Shown here one piece after another: positions 1-7,100 of a DNA stretch of 13,487 nt. Within the stretch, counting starts at the first letter, position 1; each line of letters starts with the position of its first letter. The stretch covers positions 1 to 13,487 of the forward strand of contig JBFYSV010000115.1 in NCBI GenBank assembly GCA_041301185.1, read 5' to 3'. The notes under the pieces were generated by a model, which saw only the letters and a program-made list of their open reading frames with translations, was not told where the DNA came from and did not search any database. Made by a program: the position numbers and the translations under genes. This DNA comes from JAQBDA01 sp041301185. GTDB lineage: Bacteria > Chloroflexota > Anaerolineae > Anaerolineales > UBA4823.

Positions 1-89
1 GCAGGTTGTTTCTCGAGTAGTGGAGGTTGCTCAAAGTAGACCTCCACTGGCTCACTGATGAACCGTAGGGGTTTATACTCCCGCTCCAT
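1..89 (-). CDS. 5' end of a small uncharacterised gene, truncated by the window edge (possibly DUF6504-like)
   Basis: The frame is open from an ATG (complement of 87-89) to the left edge, giving 29 codons that begin MEREYKPLRFISEPVEV. A strong ribosome binding site, GGGAGG (complement of 94-99), lies 4 bases before the ATG, which is the main reason for calling it real. The RFISEPVEV stretch followed by a Pro-rich segment resembles the start of short DUF6504-type proteins as I remember them, but the diagnostic downstream part lies outside the window, so the family is a weak guess. No function can be assigned. It is transcribed away from the degraded region on its right, and I see no convincing promoter between it and the palindrome at 127-207. 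Confidence 0.6.
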   Translation of the reverse strand, partial: MEREYKPLRFISEPVEVYFEQPPLLEKQP

Positions 90-112
90 CGTACCTCCCA
101 GCTAGCAACACT

Positions 113-224
113 GGTTATTTAACGTCAGTTCGGGACAAGTAGTTTTGTATGTTGTTTTGGCAGGCTGCGCCCGCCAAAACAACACACAAAGCTCTCTAAC
201 CCGAACTCGGGTTATTTACATCAG
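113..224. repeat. Long imperfect palindrome bracketed by direct repeats (MITE-like or structured element)
   Basis: Positions 127-207 form a symmetric stem-loop. 127-134 pairs with 200-207 (AGTTCGGG/CCCGAACT). A 6x6 internal loop follows. 141-148 pairs with 186-193 (one G.U). There is then a single A/C mismatch. 150-161 pairs with 173-184 (TGTTGTTTTGGC/GCCAAAACAACA) around an 11-base loop. That is 28 pairs in 81 bases. Outside it, GGTTATTTA occurs at 113-121 and again at 210-218, and the match continues imperfectly (AACGTCAG versus ACATCAG) to 128 and 224. A 9-base perfect direct repeat flanking a palindrome is what insertion of a short non-autonomous element would leave, but a structured RNA or a paired protein-binding site is also possible. 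No poly-T follows either side, so a simple terminator is unlikely. It encodes nothing obvious. Confidence 0.6.
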
Positions 225-529
225 TATGTAGATGGTTAGCGACCATAATTGACGGGTAAACACTCGATGTCTTGTTATTCTATCTAACGACTAAACGAGA
301 CAATTATATCAGGTGGTCTTATTCCACACTTGCTCCGCCAGATCACCATTGCCAGCCTACCTGAAGACGGTTACAATGACCGACATTCTTTATTGCAGAG
401 CTCAAGTCTATGAACCATGCTTCCATGCAAATTTCACTCGCCTGCCTGACCCTGCTGATCGCCAGCTGTGTCTGCCTGAGCAGTGTCAGTATCGTCGGCG
501 CCATCTTACTACTCCGCTAAGGGGGAAAG
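225..529. other. Intergenic stretch without a supported gene
   Basis: No frame here shows a recognisable domain, a good ribosome binding site or convincing codon usage. The short plus-strand frames starting at 313 and 410 overlap each other and look random; the 410-520 frame would give a 36-residue hydrophobic peptide but lacks a Shine-Dalgarno site. A loose promoter-like pair (TTGACG at 249-254 and TGTTAT at 273-278, 18-base spacer) may be fortuitous. The region most likely represents decayed sequence upstream of the HAD remnant. Confidence 0.5.
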
Positions 530-725
530 ATGGCGCTGGATCTCGATCGGATCAGGTGACACTACCCTGGATATAAGCGCCGGCAAGGCTGCCACGGCCC
601 AGACGGTGGGAGTATTATGCGGTTTTGGTGAGGAATACGAGCTCCGCCGGAGCGGAGCTGATCTTATCCTGGTAGAAACCGCAGACCTGATTGAAATATT
701 GTTTGCAAAACCTTTAGGTACCTAG
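530..725 (+). pseudogene. 3' remnant of a HAD-family phosphatase (phosphoglycolate phosphatase-like)
   Basis: The frame ending with TAG at 723-725 encodes GDTTLDISAGKAATAQTVGV, then LCGFGEEYELRRSGADLI, then a hydrophobic tail. This is the typical C-terminal third of Gph/PpaX-type HAD hydrolases: the GDxxxDI acidic motif (Asp codons at 558 and 570), the AGxxAGxxTVGV segment, a GF/YG loop, and the GADxxI strand before the final helix. The N-terminal DxDGT nucleophile motif, the cap domain and the KPxP segment are all absent upstream. The neighbouring frame (530-559) reads MALDLDRIR then stop and resembles the residues that usually precede GDT, so a frameshift near 553-558 is plausible. Without the nucleophile it cannot be a working phosphatase, so I call it a truncated relic. 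A short independent protein translated from a GTG at 483 is the less likely alternative. Confidence 0.6.
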
Positions 726-738
726 GTAACAATTCCTA

Positions 739-774
739 TTGCACTCTCCAGCGAACTCGCATATAATGTACTTG
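739..774 (+). promoter_or_regulatory. Promoter of the secreted repeat-protein gene, apparently giving a leaderless mRNA
   Basis: A perfect TATAAT lies at 762-767 with a weak -35 (TTGCAC, 739-744, 3 of 6) at exactly 17 bases. The expected transcription start falls at about 773-775, on the GTG start codon at 774. No Shine-Dalgarno sequence precedes that codon, which agrees with leaderless translation. The start point is inferred, not shown. Confidence 0.5.
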
Positions 775-1793
775 TGGCGAAGCGTATAATCGGGTTGGGG
801 AGTTTATCTTTCATCTTGTTTGCCATATTGCTGGGCACGACTAAAGGTCTTGCCCAGGTCGGTGATTCATCCCCCGAAAGAAGCCGATACTTCGATGAAA
901 CCGGGCACTCCGTTGAGGGGGATTTTCTGGTTGCCTATGAAAGCGCCACCCACCCCGAGCTGATCTACGGCTATCCAATTACCGAAGCTTATCAAGATCA
1001 GCGCACCGGACGCCTCATTCAGTATTTTGAGAAGGCACGTTTTGAGCTGTTTACAGACAAGCCCCCCGAGTTAAGGGTATATATTACTCCTCTGGGCAAA
1101 CTGCTTTATGAGCACACCGCCGAGCTTGCCAGCCCCAGAAGTATTCCAGGTTGCCGGTATTTTCCAGAGGCGAAATTTTATGTCTGCTACGCCTTTTTGG
1201 AATTTTTCAATGCCCATGGCGGCGCAGCCCAGTTCGGCTATCCCATCTCGAATTTCGAGATCCAAGACGGGTGGATTGTGCAAAACTTCCAGCGTGCTCG
1301 GTTCGAGTGGCACCCCGAGTTACCCAGCGGAGAGAAAGTTCAGCTAACCAAACTGGGTGAGCAGTATTTTGACCTGATGGGCGAGAATCCCGCCAGGTTG
1401 CCCCCTGTTCATCCTTCGGTGGGCTCGGACATCGTCGTCAATCCTGTACTCGATCTCAAGGTGCGTGCCTCTTTCCAGCACGCCATCACCCACTCCACCG
1501 GCGAACAGACCATTTACATCACTGTCCAAGATCAGAAATTAATGCCGCTTGCCAACGCCACGGTTGCATTGGTCCTTAACCTGCCTTCCGGAGAAACCAA
1601 ACGCATCGCTATTCCGGAGCCAACCGATAAATACGGTATCACAAAATTCTCCTTCGATTTTGAAAACCTGCCAACTGGATGGGTACGAGCGACCGTCGTC
1701 GCCACCTACGACCCTGACAACCCGAATAATGCTAAGCCAGGTCAGGTTCCACTTAATGATAAAACCACCGCCTCCTTCCTGGTTTGGTGGTAA
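774..1793 (+). CDS. Secreted protein with two FGYPI-type repeats and a C-terminal Ig-like domain
   Basis: A 339-residue protein of unknown function. Residues 1-28 form a Sec signal peptide: MAKR, a hydrophobic stretch, then probable cleavage after GLA. Two copies of one repeat follow, at about 36-112 and 126-200. Each runs aromatic-YF, then a YGYPI or FGYPI turn, a Q-x-F-x-R/K-A-R-F-E strand, and LTxLG/ITPLG before a final Tyr. Repeats of this kind are common in exported Chloroflexota proteins and resemble LGFP-like repeats, for which envelope or glycan binding has been suggested; binding here is inference. Residues about 219-339 look like an all-beta Ig-like domain ending in VWW. Two Cys in repeat 2 (CRYF...VCYA) could form a disulphide. 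The start is the GTG at 774, because no other codon restores the signal peptide and TATAAT sits just upstream. The gene stands alone and ends 20 bases before a strong terminator. Confidence 0.88.
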   Translation: MAKRIIGLGSLSFILFAILLGTTKGLAQVGDSSPERSRYFDETGHSVEGDFLVAYESATHPELIYGYPITEAYQDQRTGRLIQYFEKARFELFTDKPPELRVYITPLGKLLYEHTAELASPRSIPGCRYFPEAKFYVCYAFLEFFNAHGGAAQFGYPISNFEIQDGWIVQNFQRARFEWHPELPSGEKVQLTKLGEQYFDLMGENPARLPPVHPSVGSDIVVNPVLDLKVRASFQHAITHSTGEQTIYITVQDQKLMPLANATVALVLNLPSGETKRIAIPEPTDKYGITKFSFDFENLPTGWVRATVVATYDPDNPNNAKPGQVPLNDKTTASFLVWW

Positions 1794-1813
1794 TCATCCA
1801 TCCCTGCAAAATC

Positions 1814-1856
1814 AAACCGCCGCAGGCTGCTCTGAAGCTCACCTGCGGCGGTTTTT
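1814..1856. terminator. Strong intrinsic terminator between convergent genes, probably bidirectional
   Basis: A 10-bp GC-rich stem CCGCCGCAGG (1817-1826) pairs with CCTGCGGCGG (1842-1851). It is extended by AAA/TTT and contains a small inner stem GCT/AGC in the loop. On the plus strand it is followed at once by TTTTT (1852-1856), ending the gene at 774-1793. On the minus strand the stem is followed by GGTTTGATTTTG, and it lies just past the stop of the TPR gene (1877), so it may serve both. Confidence 0.9.
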
Positions 1857-1876
1857 GTCTGGTTATCAGGGCAAAA

Positions 1877-4195
1877 TCAGCCGCCTTTAATTTGAGCGAG
1901 CAGGTTTTGATATGCCTCAGCGTTCTCCGGGTGCATTGCCAGAATGGATTCAATCACTTGGGCAGCGCTGGCTTTATCCCCAGCATCCAGTAAGGATTCC
2001 CCGGCGGCATCAAGCTGAGCGATCGCGTCAGCCGTCCTGCCGGTGCGCTTATACAGTTCAGCTAATCGCCGGCGGACGTGAGGCCGGTTCGGCTCTTCTT
2101 TCACCAGGTTCTCGATAAAGCGGATAGAATCATCGATTCGCCCAGCATTGATCAGGAAAGCCAGGTAATTATCCAGCTCCAACATCGCCTGGGTTTCCTG
2201 CCCCAGACGGAAATACAGCTCGATCAGGCTGGAACGAGCCCTGGCGTCATCCGGTTGCAGATTGCGGATTTGCTCGTACGTTCGCACAGCCTGCCGCCAA
2301 TCCAGGCTCTGTAAATCGATGTCAGCGATGCGATGCATAATTTTCACCCGCCAGGCGGTTGCCACGCCGGATTGCTGGGCCAGCTTGAGAGCATCATGAT
2401 AGGTCTTGCGCGCCATATCGAGATCGGCCTGGTTATAGTACACATCAGCAAATTCCAGGTATTCCGTCAGAGCATCCTCTATCCGCTCGATGGCAATCAG
2501 CTGGTCGATCAAGCGGCTGCGAGAGTTCAGATCCATCGGTGCCAGCTGGGTGATACGGCGATACATATCAATGGCGCGTCTTGGCTCCCCGCGGGCACTG
2601 TAAGTGAGCGCCACCACGATAAACTTCGCAATCGCATCCGGAAGCTGGTCTTGTTTCAGAAGCAGCTCGCCCATATATGCATGCAGAGGCAAATAGGTTG
2701 GCGCATACTCAAGCGCCCTGAAAGCCTCCTCCATCGCTGAACGGAGGTTACCCCCCCGTTCCAACTCGTAGATCTGGCTGATAGACTCTACTACTTGGCT
2801 GCTGCGAGTCTGCAACAGCACCTCAGCCAGCGGGATCGGCACCCCGCCATCCACCTGGGAGGGAAGCTGCATACGAGCGCGCCGCAGGTTCTCCCGCCAA
2901 TCAGCCCGCATCAAGAGATCGTCCACACTTTTGCACAGTTTGGCTAATGCCTCTTGATCACCTTCCTGGCTCTGAGCTTCAATCAGAGGCTCGTAGAGTT
3001 GGCTCATATCGTCAGCATATTTATCCGGCACCACGCCAGAATCCGCCAGTTTCAATGCTTCCAGATACTCGATCGCCGCATCCTTTTGCCGGCCAAGATT
3101 ATTGAGAACCTGGCCTAATAACAATCTTGCACCTAATGCAAAATCTGGGTGGGTGACGGCATATTGTAAAAAGCGTACCGCGCTATCCAGGCGGCCCTCC
3201 TGAGCGCGCAATAACCCCAGGTCATAATACGCGGCTGGGTGATCCAGGCCTGCATTGATCGCTCGCTCCAGCTCATCGGCAGCCCGGATGGCATCACCCT
3301 GCGACTGCAAATCTACCACCTGGCTCAGGTGGAGCAGGATACGCGTCCGATCCATCTGCTTCTGTGGGCGCAAGCTGCCGGTACCACGCATTATGGATTG
3401 CAATCCCCGCCGTGACACCTGTTCTGCCTGCTCATCGTCTGCCACATCAAACAACATACTGGCTAAGATCGCAAGTGCTTTTTGCCGTCCATCAGCAATC
3501 GGATCTTGGGTTGGCTCATCTTGCGTCGCTGCACTTGACTCTGGCCTCTGGGGTGTGCTTAAGGGACCCGTCCCGCCGCGCGGTCGCTCAGGCCTGGGCA
3601 AGGGTTTATAATCGCGCAGCATGGTTAGCGCCTGGTGGGCTTCAGGGCTATTGGGCATGATTTGCAAAGCCCGGTTGATTGCCCGGGTAGCTTTTTCCTG
3701 ATCGTTGCCATGCTGGTAAAGGCTGGCAAGAACCAGATATTCGTGCACAGCGCGTTGCTTATCCCCAATATGCTCAGAGACCAGCGCCAGGCGAGCGTGA
3801 GCTTGAAGGCTTTCTGGATTCATGCGCAAAACACGGTTCCAGTTATCCATCGCCTTCTGAATTTCCTTATTCTTTAAGTAAAGCTCTGCGGCATGCAGCG
3901 CAACTTGCTGGGCGCGCTCCAGATTCCCCAGCCTCTCGTACAACTGAGCAACTTTCTCAATCGGGAGAGGATCCTCAGGTGTCGCCTTGACTACCTTCAG
4001 ATAGCAGCGCAAAGCCTCCTCGTACTCCTGCAACTCAAATAAGGAGAGCCCCAGATTGGTAAGCGCCTGGGGATGATCGGGAGACTCTTCGAGAGCCTTA
4101 CGGTAATAGCTGGCTGCCTTCTCCCAATCCTGATCCCAGGCAGCCGTATGACCTTGATTCATTGTTTGTTGGAAAACGTCTTCGCGACCAGTCAT
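1877..4195 (-). CDS. Large tetratricopeptide-repeat (TPR) protein
   Basis: A 772-residue soluble protein made almost entirely of TPR helix pairs. Typical 34-residue units start near the N-terminus (WEKAASYYRKALEESPDHPQ, then ALTNLGLSLFELQEYEEALR) and run through to the C-terminus (ASAAQVIESILAMHPENAEA). They are interrupted by a Pro/Arg/Gln-rich low-complexity linker at about residues 200-235. No signal peptide, membrane segment or enzyme motif is visible, so it should be a cytoplasmic scaffold or adaptor; the partner is unknown. I chose the ATG at 4195 over an in-frame GTG at 4201, because GGAG (complement of 4201-4204) sits 5 bases before the ATG and would overlap the GTG. It is the last gene of the response regulator-polA operon, 81 bases after the polA stop, with no clear promoter or terminator in that gap. 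No domain suggests a direct role in replication. Confidence 0.9.
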   Translation of the reverse strand: MTGREDVFQQTMNQGHTAAWDQDWEKAASYYRKALEESPDHPQALTNLGLSLFELQEYEEALRCYLKVVKATPEDPLPIEKVAQLYERLGNLERAQQVALHAAELYLKNKEIQKAMDNWNRVLRMNPESLQAHARLALVSEHIGDKQRAVHEYLVLASLYQHGNDQEKATRAINRALQIMPNSPEAHQALTMLRDYKPLPRPERPRGGTGPLSTPQRPESSAATQDEPTQDPIADGRQKALAILASMLFDVADDEQAEQVSRRGLQSIMRGTGSLRPQKQMDRTRILLHLSQVVDLQSQGDAIRAADELERAINAGLDHPAAYYDLGLLRAQEGRLDSAVRFLQYAVTHPDFALGARLLLGQVLNNLGRQKDAAIEYLEALKLADSGVVPDKYADDMSQLYEPLIEAQSQEGDQEALAKLCKSVDDLLMRADWRENLRRARMQLPSQVDGGVPIPLAEVLLQTRSSQVVESISQIYELERGGNLRSAMEEAFRALEYAPTYLPLHAYMGELLLKQDQLPDAIAKFIVVALTYSARGEPRRAIDMYRRITQLAPMDLNSRSRLIDQLIAIERIEDALTEYLEFADVYYNQADLDMARKTYHDALKLAQQSGVATAWRVKIMHRIADIDLQSLDWRQAVRTYEQIRNLQPDDARARSSLIELYFRLGQETQAMLELDNYLAFLINAGRIDDSIRFIENLVKEEPNRPHVRRRLAELYKRTGRTADAIAQLDAAGESLLDAGDKASAAQVIESILAMHPENAEAYQNLLAQIKGG

Positions 4196-4276
4196 TTCCA
4201 CTCCAAATACTTGCCAGAGAATGGACTTTCACAATCACAAGAGCAAACGTCACTCGCTCTAAACTCCATTTTTATT

Positions 4277-7087
4277 TTACTCATCCCTCTCGATAGGTTG
4301 CATCTCCCCCCAATTGATGCCTGAGCGGGCTTCGGTCATCAAGGGGATGCTGAGCTGGTAAGCGTGCTCCATCTCGTTCCTTACCAATTTTGCTGTAGCG
4401 TGCATTTCTTCCACCGGGCACTCGAGCACTAACTCGTCATGTACTTGTAGCAGCATCCGGGCAGATAACCCGGCTTGCGCCAGGGCTGGCGGCACGCGGA
4501 GCATGGCGATCTTCATTATATCCGCGGCTGTGCCCTGGATGGGAGCGTTGATCGCCTCGCGCTCCTCGCGGGCACGCGTATTGCGATTGGTCTGGTTCTT
4601 CAAACCCGGGAAATAACGCCGCCGTCCTAGCAAAGTCTCAACATAACCCTGCTCAGCTGCCTGGCGGCGTACACCGTCCAGATAATCCTTAATCCCAGGA
4701 AACTTCTGGAAGTAGGCTTCCACAAAGTCTTCAGCCTCTGCCAGGGTGAGATCAGTGGTACGGGTCAGGCCAAACGGGCTCATCCCATAGATTAAGCCGA
4801 AATTGATCGCTTTCGCATGGCGGCGTTGTTCTTTGGAGACCGCCACCAGCGAGGTGGAATAAATCGCGGCAGCCGTGGCTGTGTGGATATCCTGACCGGC
4901 GCGGAAAGCATCCAGCATCGCCTGATCCTCTGAGATATGCGCAACGATACGCAACTCCACCTGCGAGTAATCCACCGAGAGCAGCGCAAATCCCGGATCG
5001 GCAATAAAGGCTTTTCTCACCTGGCGTCCAATTTCTGTCCGGATCGGAATATTCTGCAAGTTGGGCTCAGAAGACGCCAGCCGCCCGGTTACTGAGCCTG
5101 TTTGGTTGTATGAAGTGTGAACTCGCTGCGTGTTAGGGTTGACTTGTAACGGGAGCGCATCCAGGTAGGTGGATTTTAGCTTCGCCAGCTCCCTGTGCTC
5201 CAACACCAAGTCAACTACCGGGTGCTTGCCGCTTAATGTTTCCAGCACACCCGCAGCAGTCGAGTAGAAGCCGGTAGAGGTGCGCTGGGTTCGGTCAGGT
5301 GGTGCGATTTTTAGGCGATTAAATAACACCTCTGATAGCTGCTGTGGGGAATTTAGATTAAACTCACCACCCGCCAGCTGATATACCTGGGTCGCAATTT
5401 CACCCAGCCGTTGGCTCAACTCTTGGGACATCTGGCTAAGGAAGGCTGTATCCAGGGCAATTCCTGCCAGCTCCATCTCCGCCAGCACAGATACCAGGGG
5501 CATTTCAACATCTTTTAAAAGCTGCATTGCCTGGTTTTGTTCCAGCTCTGCCTCTAGCTGCGGAATCAAGCGCAGGACTACGGCTGCATCATCTCCGGCG
5601 TATTGTGCTGCCTGCTGGATGGGTACCTCCGCCATGGTTTTCTGGTTGCGACCTTTGCCAATCAGCTCATCAATCTCAGTCATCTGGTGATCCAACCGCA
5701 CCCAGGACAAGTTTTTCAGCCCCAGGTTGCGCGAATCCGGATTGCACAGCCATTCCGCAATCATGCTATCGAAGGACAGCGGAGAGGCACGCAAACCGTA
5801 GCGGCTCAGGACAATCAGGTCATATTTCAGGTTGTGCCCCACCTTCGGGATAGCTGGGTCACTGAGCGGGTCTTTTAGCGCTTCAACAACAGTCTCCAGG
5901 GGAAGCTGGTTGCCCAATTCTGGGAGATGCCCAACCGGGATGTAGTACCCGTTTTGCCCGTCGACAGCCAGCGATATCCCTACCAGCTCCGCCAACATCT
6001 GGCTGGTGGAGGTTGTTTCTGTATCAAAGGAAATCCGGCTGGCGTTTTTCAATACCCGAACGAGCTCAGCCAGCGCCTGGGTTGTATCAATGATACGGGT
6101 ATGGGCAGCACCTTCATCCTTGGTGGGCTGGCTGGTTTCCAGCTTCGGTTCAATTCGATCAAATAAGGAAAGCTGCTCTTGTCTGGTTGCGGTATCCAAT
6201 CCCAGGCGTTGCTTCAAGCTTTGCAATCTCGGCATCAAGGTGCGGAATTCAAGCTGGCGAAAGATCTCTTCGACTTTCGCAGGATCGAAATGCTCCGGGC
6301 GAGCCTGCTCGAGATTCAAGGGCACATCCAGGTCGGTCACGATGGCTGCCAGCTTGTAGCTCAGCGTTGCATCTTGCCTGCCCTTCTCCAGTTTTGTTCG
6401 TACGCTGCCGCTGATTTCATCCAGGTGAGCAAATACACCTTCCAGGTTTCCATAAGCATCCAGCAGCGAGATGGCGGTCTTCTCCCCAATACCCGCAACA
6501 CCGGGTATATTATCAGATTTATCACCCACCAGAGCTTTGTAGTCCACAACCTGATCCGGGCGCACCCCCAGGTATTCCACCACATCTCGGGCAAAGAAAT
6601 CCCGCGCCTCAGACAGGGTTTTACCAGGCAGGTTGACGATAATTCGATCGTCCACTAGCTGGAGCAGGTCGCGGTCACCAGTGATGATTTTAACCCCCAG
6701 CCCCTGAGCGACCGCTTTGCGCGCCACGCTGCCCAGGACATCATCCGCTTCATAATTGTCCATTTCAATCCTGGGGATATTAAATGCATCGACAATCTGG
6801 CGCACCCGTTCGATCTGAGGTCGCAAATCATCGGGCATCTTGGCGCGTGTGCCTTTATATTCAGGGTACAGCTCATCCCGAAAAGTTTTTCCGGTATCGA
6901 AAGCCACTGCCAGATAATCCGGTCGCTCTTGCTCCAAAATTTTTAGCAGAACACTGGTAAAGCCGAAGACGCCCGCCGTGGGTTCCCCATCTCGGGTAGT
7001 AAAACCCGAACTGGCACCGCGAGTCAGTGCAAAGTATGTCCGGTATGCCAGGGCGTGACCATCAATCAGATACAGGCTGGGGGGCAT
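4277..7087 (-). CDS. polA: DNA polymerase I (5' nuclease, proofreading 3'-5' exonuclease and polymerase)
   Basis: A 936-residue family A polymerase that fills gaps and removes RNA primers in Okazaki fragment maturation and excision repair. The 5' nuclease domain (about 1-290) shows LYLIDGHALAYRTYFAL, the YEADD motif, TGDRDLLQL and GDKSDNIPG. All three proofreading motifs are intact: DTE (D355, E357), NLKYD (D423) and YAGDD (Y496, D500). The polymerase domain has motif A VDYSQVELR (D706), motif B RRHAKAINFGLIYG (R755, K759, F763, Y767) and motif C QVHDEL (D884). Numbering nearly matches E. coli Pol I (928 residues). The Phe in the O-helix is the usual ddNTP-discriminating residue. An in-frame TTG start at 7144 would overlap the upstream gene; the ATG at 7087 is preceded by CAGGAG (complement of 7092-7097) at 4 bases, so I use it. 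It starts 13 bases after the response regulator stop, which implies co-transcription. Confidence 0.97.
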   Translation of the reverse strand: MPPSLYLIDGHALAYRTYFALTRGASSGFTTRDGEPTAGVFGFTSVLLKILEQERPDYLAVAFDTGKTFRDELYPEYKGTRAKMPDDLRPQIERVRQIVDAFNIPRIEMDNYEADDVLGSVARKAVAQGLGVKIITGDRDLLQLVDDRIIVNLPGKTLSEARDFFARDVVEYLGVRPDQVVDYKALVGDKSDNIPGVAGIGEKTAISLLDAYGNLEGVFAHLDEISGSVRTKLEKGRQDATLSYKLAAIVTDLDVPLNLEQARPEHFDPAKVEEIFRQLEFRTLMPRLQSLKQRLGLDTATRQEQLSLFDRIEPKLETSQPTKDEGAAHTRIIDTTQALAELVRVLKNASRISFDTETTSTSQMLAELVGISLAVDGQNGYYIPVGHLPELGNQLPLETVVEALKDPLSDPAIPKVGHNLKYDLIVLSRYGLRASPLSFDSMIAEWLCNPDSRNLGLKNLSWVRLDHQMTEIDELIGKGRNQKTMAEVPIQQAAQYAGDDAAVVLRLIPQLEAELEQNQAMQLLKDVEMPLVSVLAEMELAGIALDTAFLSQMSQELSQRLGEIATQVYQLAGGEFNLNSPQQLSEVLFNRLKIAPPDRTQRTSTGFYSTAAGVLETLSGKHPVVDLVLEHRELAKLKSTYLDALPLQVNPNTQRVHTSYNQTGSVTGRLASSEPNLQNIPIRTEIGRQVRKAFIADPGFALLSVDYSQVELRIVAHISEDQAMLDAFRAGQDIHTATAAAIYSTSLVAVSKEQRRHAKAINFGLIYGMSPFGLTRTTDLTLAEAEDFVEAYFQKFPGIKDYLDGVRRQAAEQGYVETLLGRRRYFPGLKNQTNRNTRAREEREAINAPIQGTAADIMKIAMLRVPPALAQAGLSARMLLQVHDELVLECPVEEMHATAKLVRNEMEHAYQLSIPLMTEARSGINWGEMQPIERDE

Positions 7088-7100
7088 GCTACTCCTGAAC

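Noticed and set aside
113..224. Integron attC-like recombination site
   Set aside because: The palindrome with an internal loop resembles attC, and ATTTAAC at 117-123 fits RYYYAAC, but the paired arms are GTTCGGG at the 5' side and CCCGAAC at the 3' side. The required 5' RYYYAAC / 3' GTTRRRY pairing is missing and no integrase or cassette is near.
410..520. 36-residue hydrophobic peptide starting at the ATG at 410
   Set aside because: It could be a small membrane protein, but there is no Shine-Dalgarno site, no clear promoter, and it lies in decayed sequence next to the HAD remnant.
313..576. 87-residue plus-strand frame
   Set aside because: Composition is not protein-like, it overlaps the HAD-remnant frame, and it starts at a GTG without a ribosome binding site.
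640..659. Perfect 8-bp hairpin AGCTCCGC/GCGGAGCT as a terminator
   Set aside because: It lies inside the HAD-like coding remnant, encodes part of the conserved ELRRSGAD segment, and has no U-tract.
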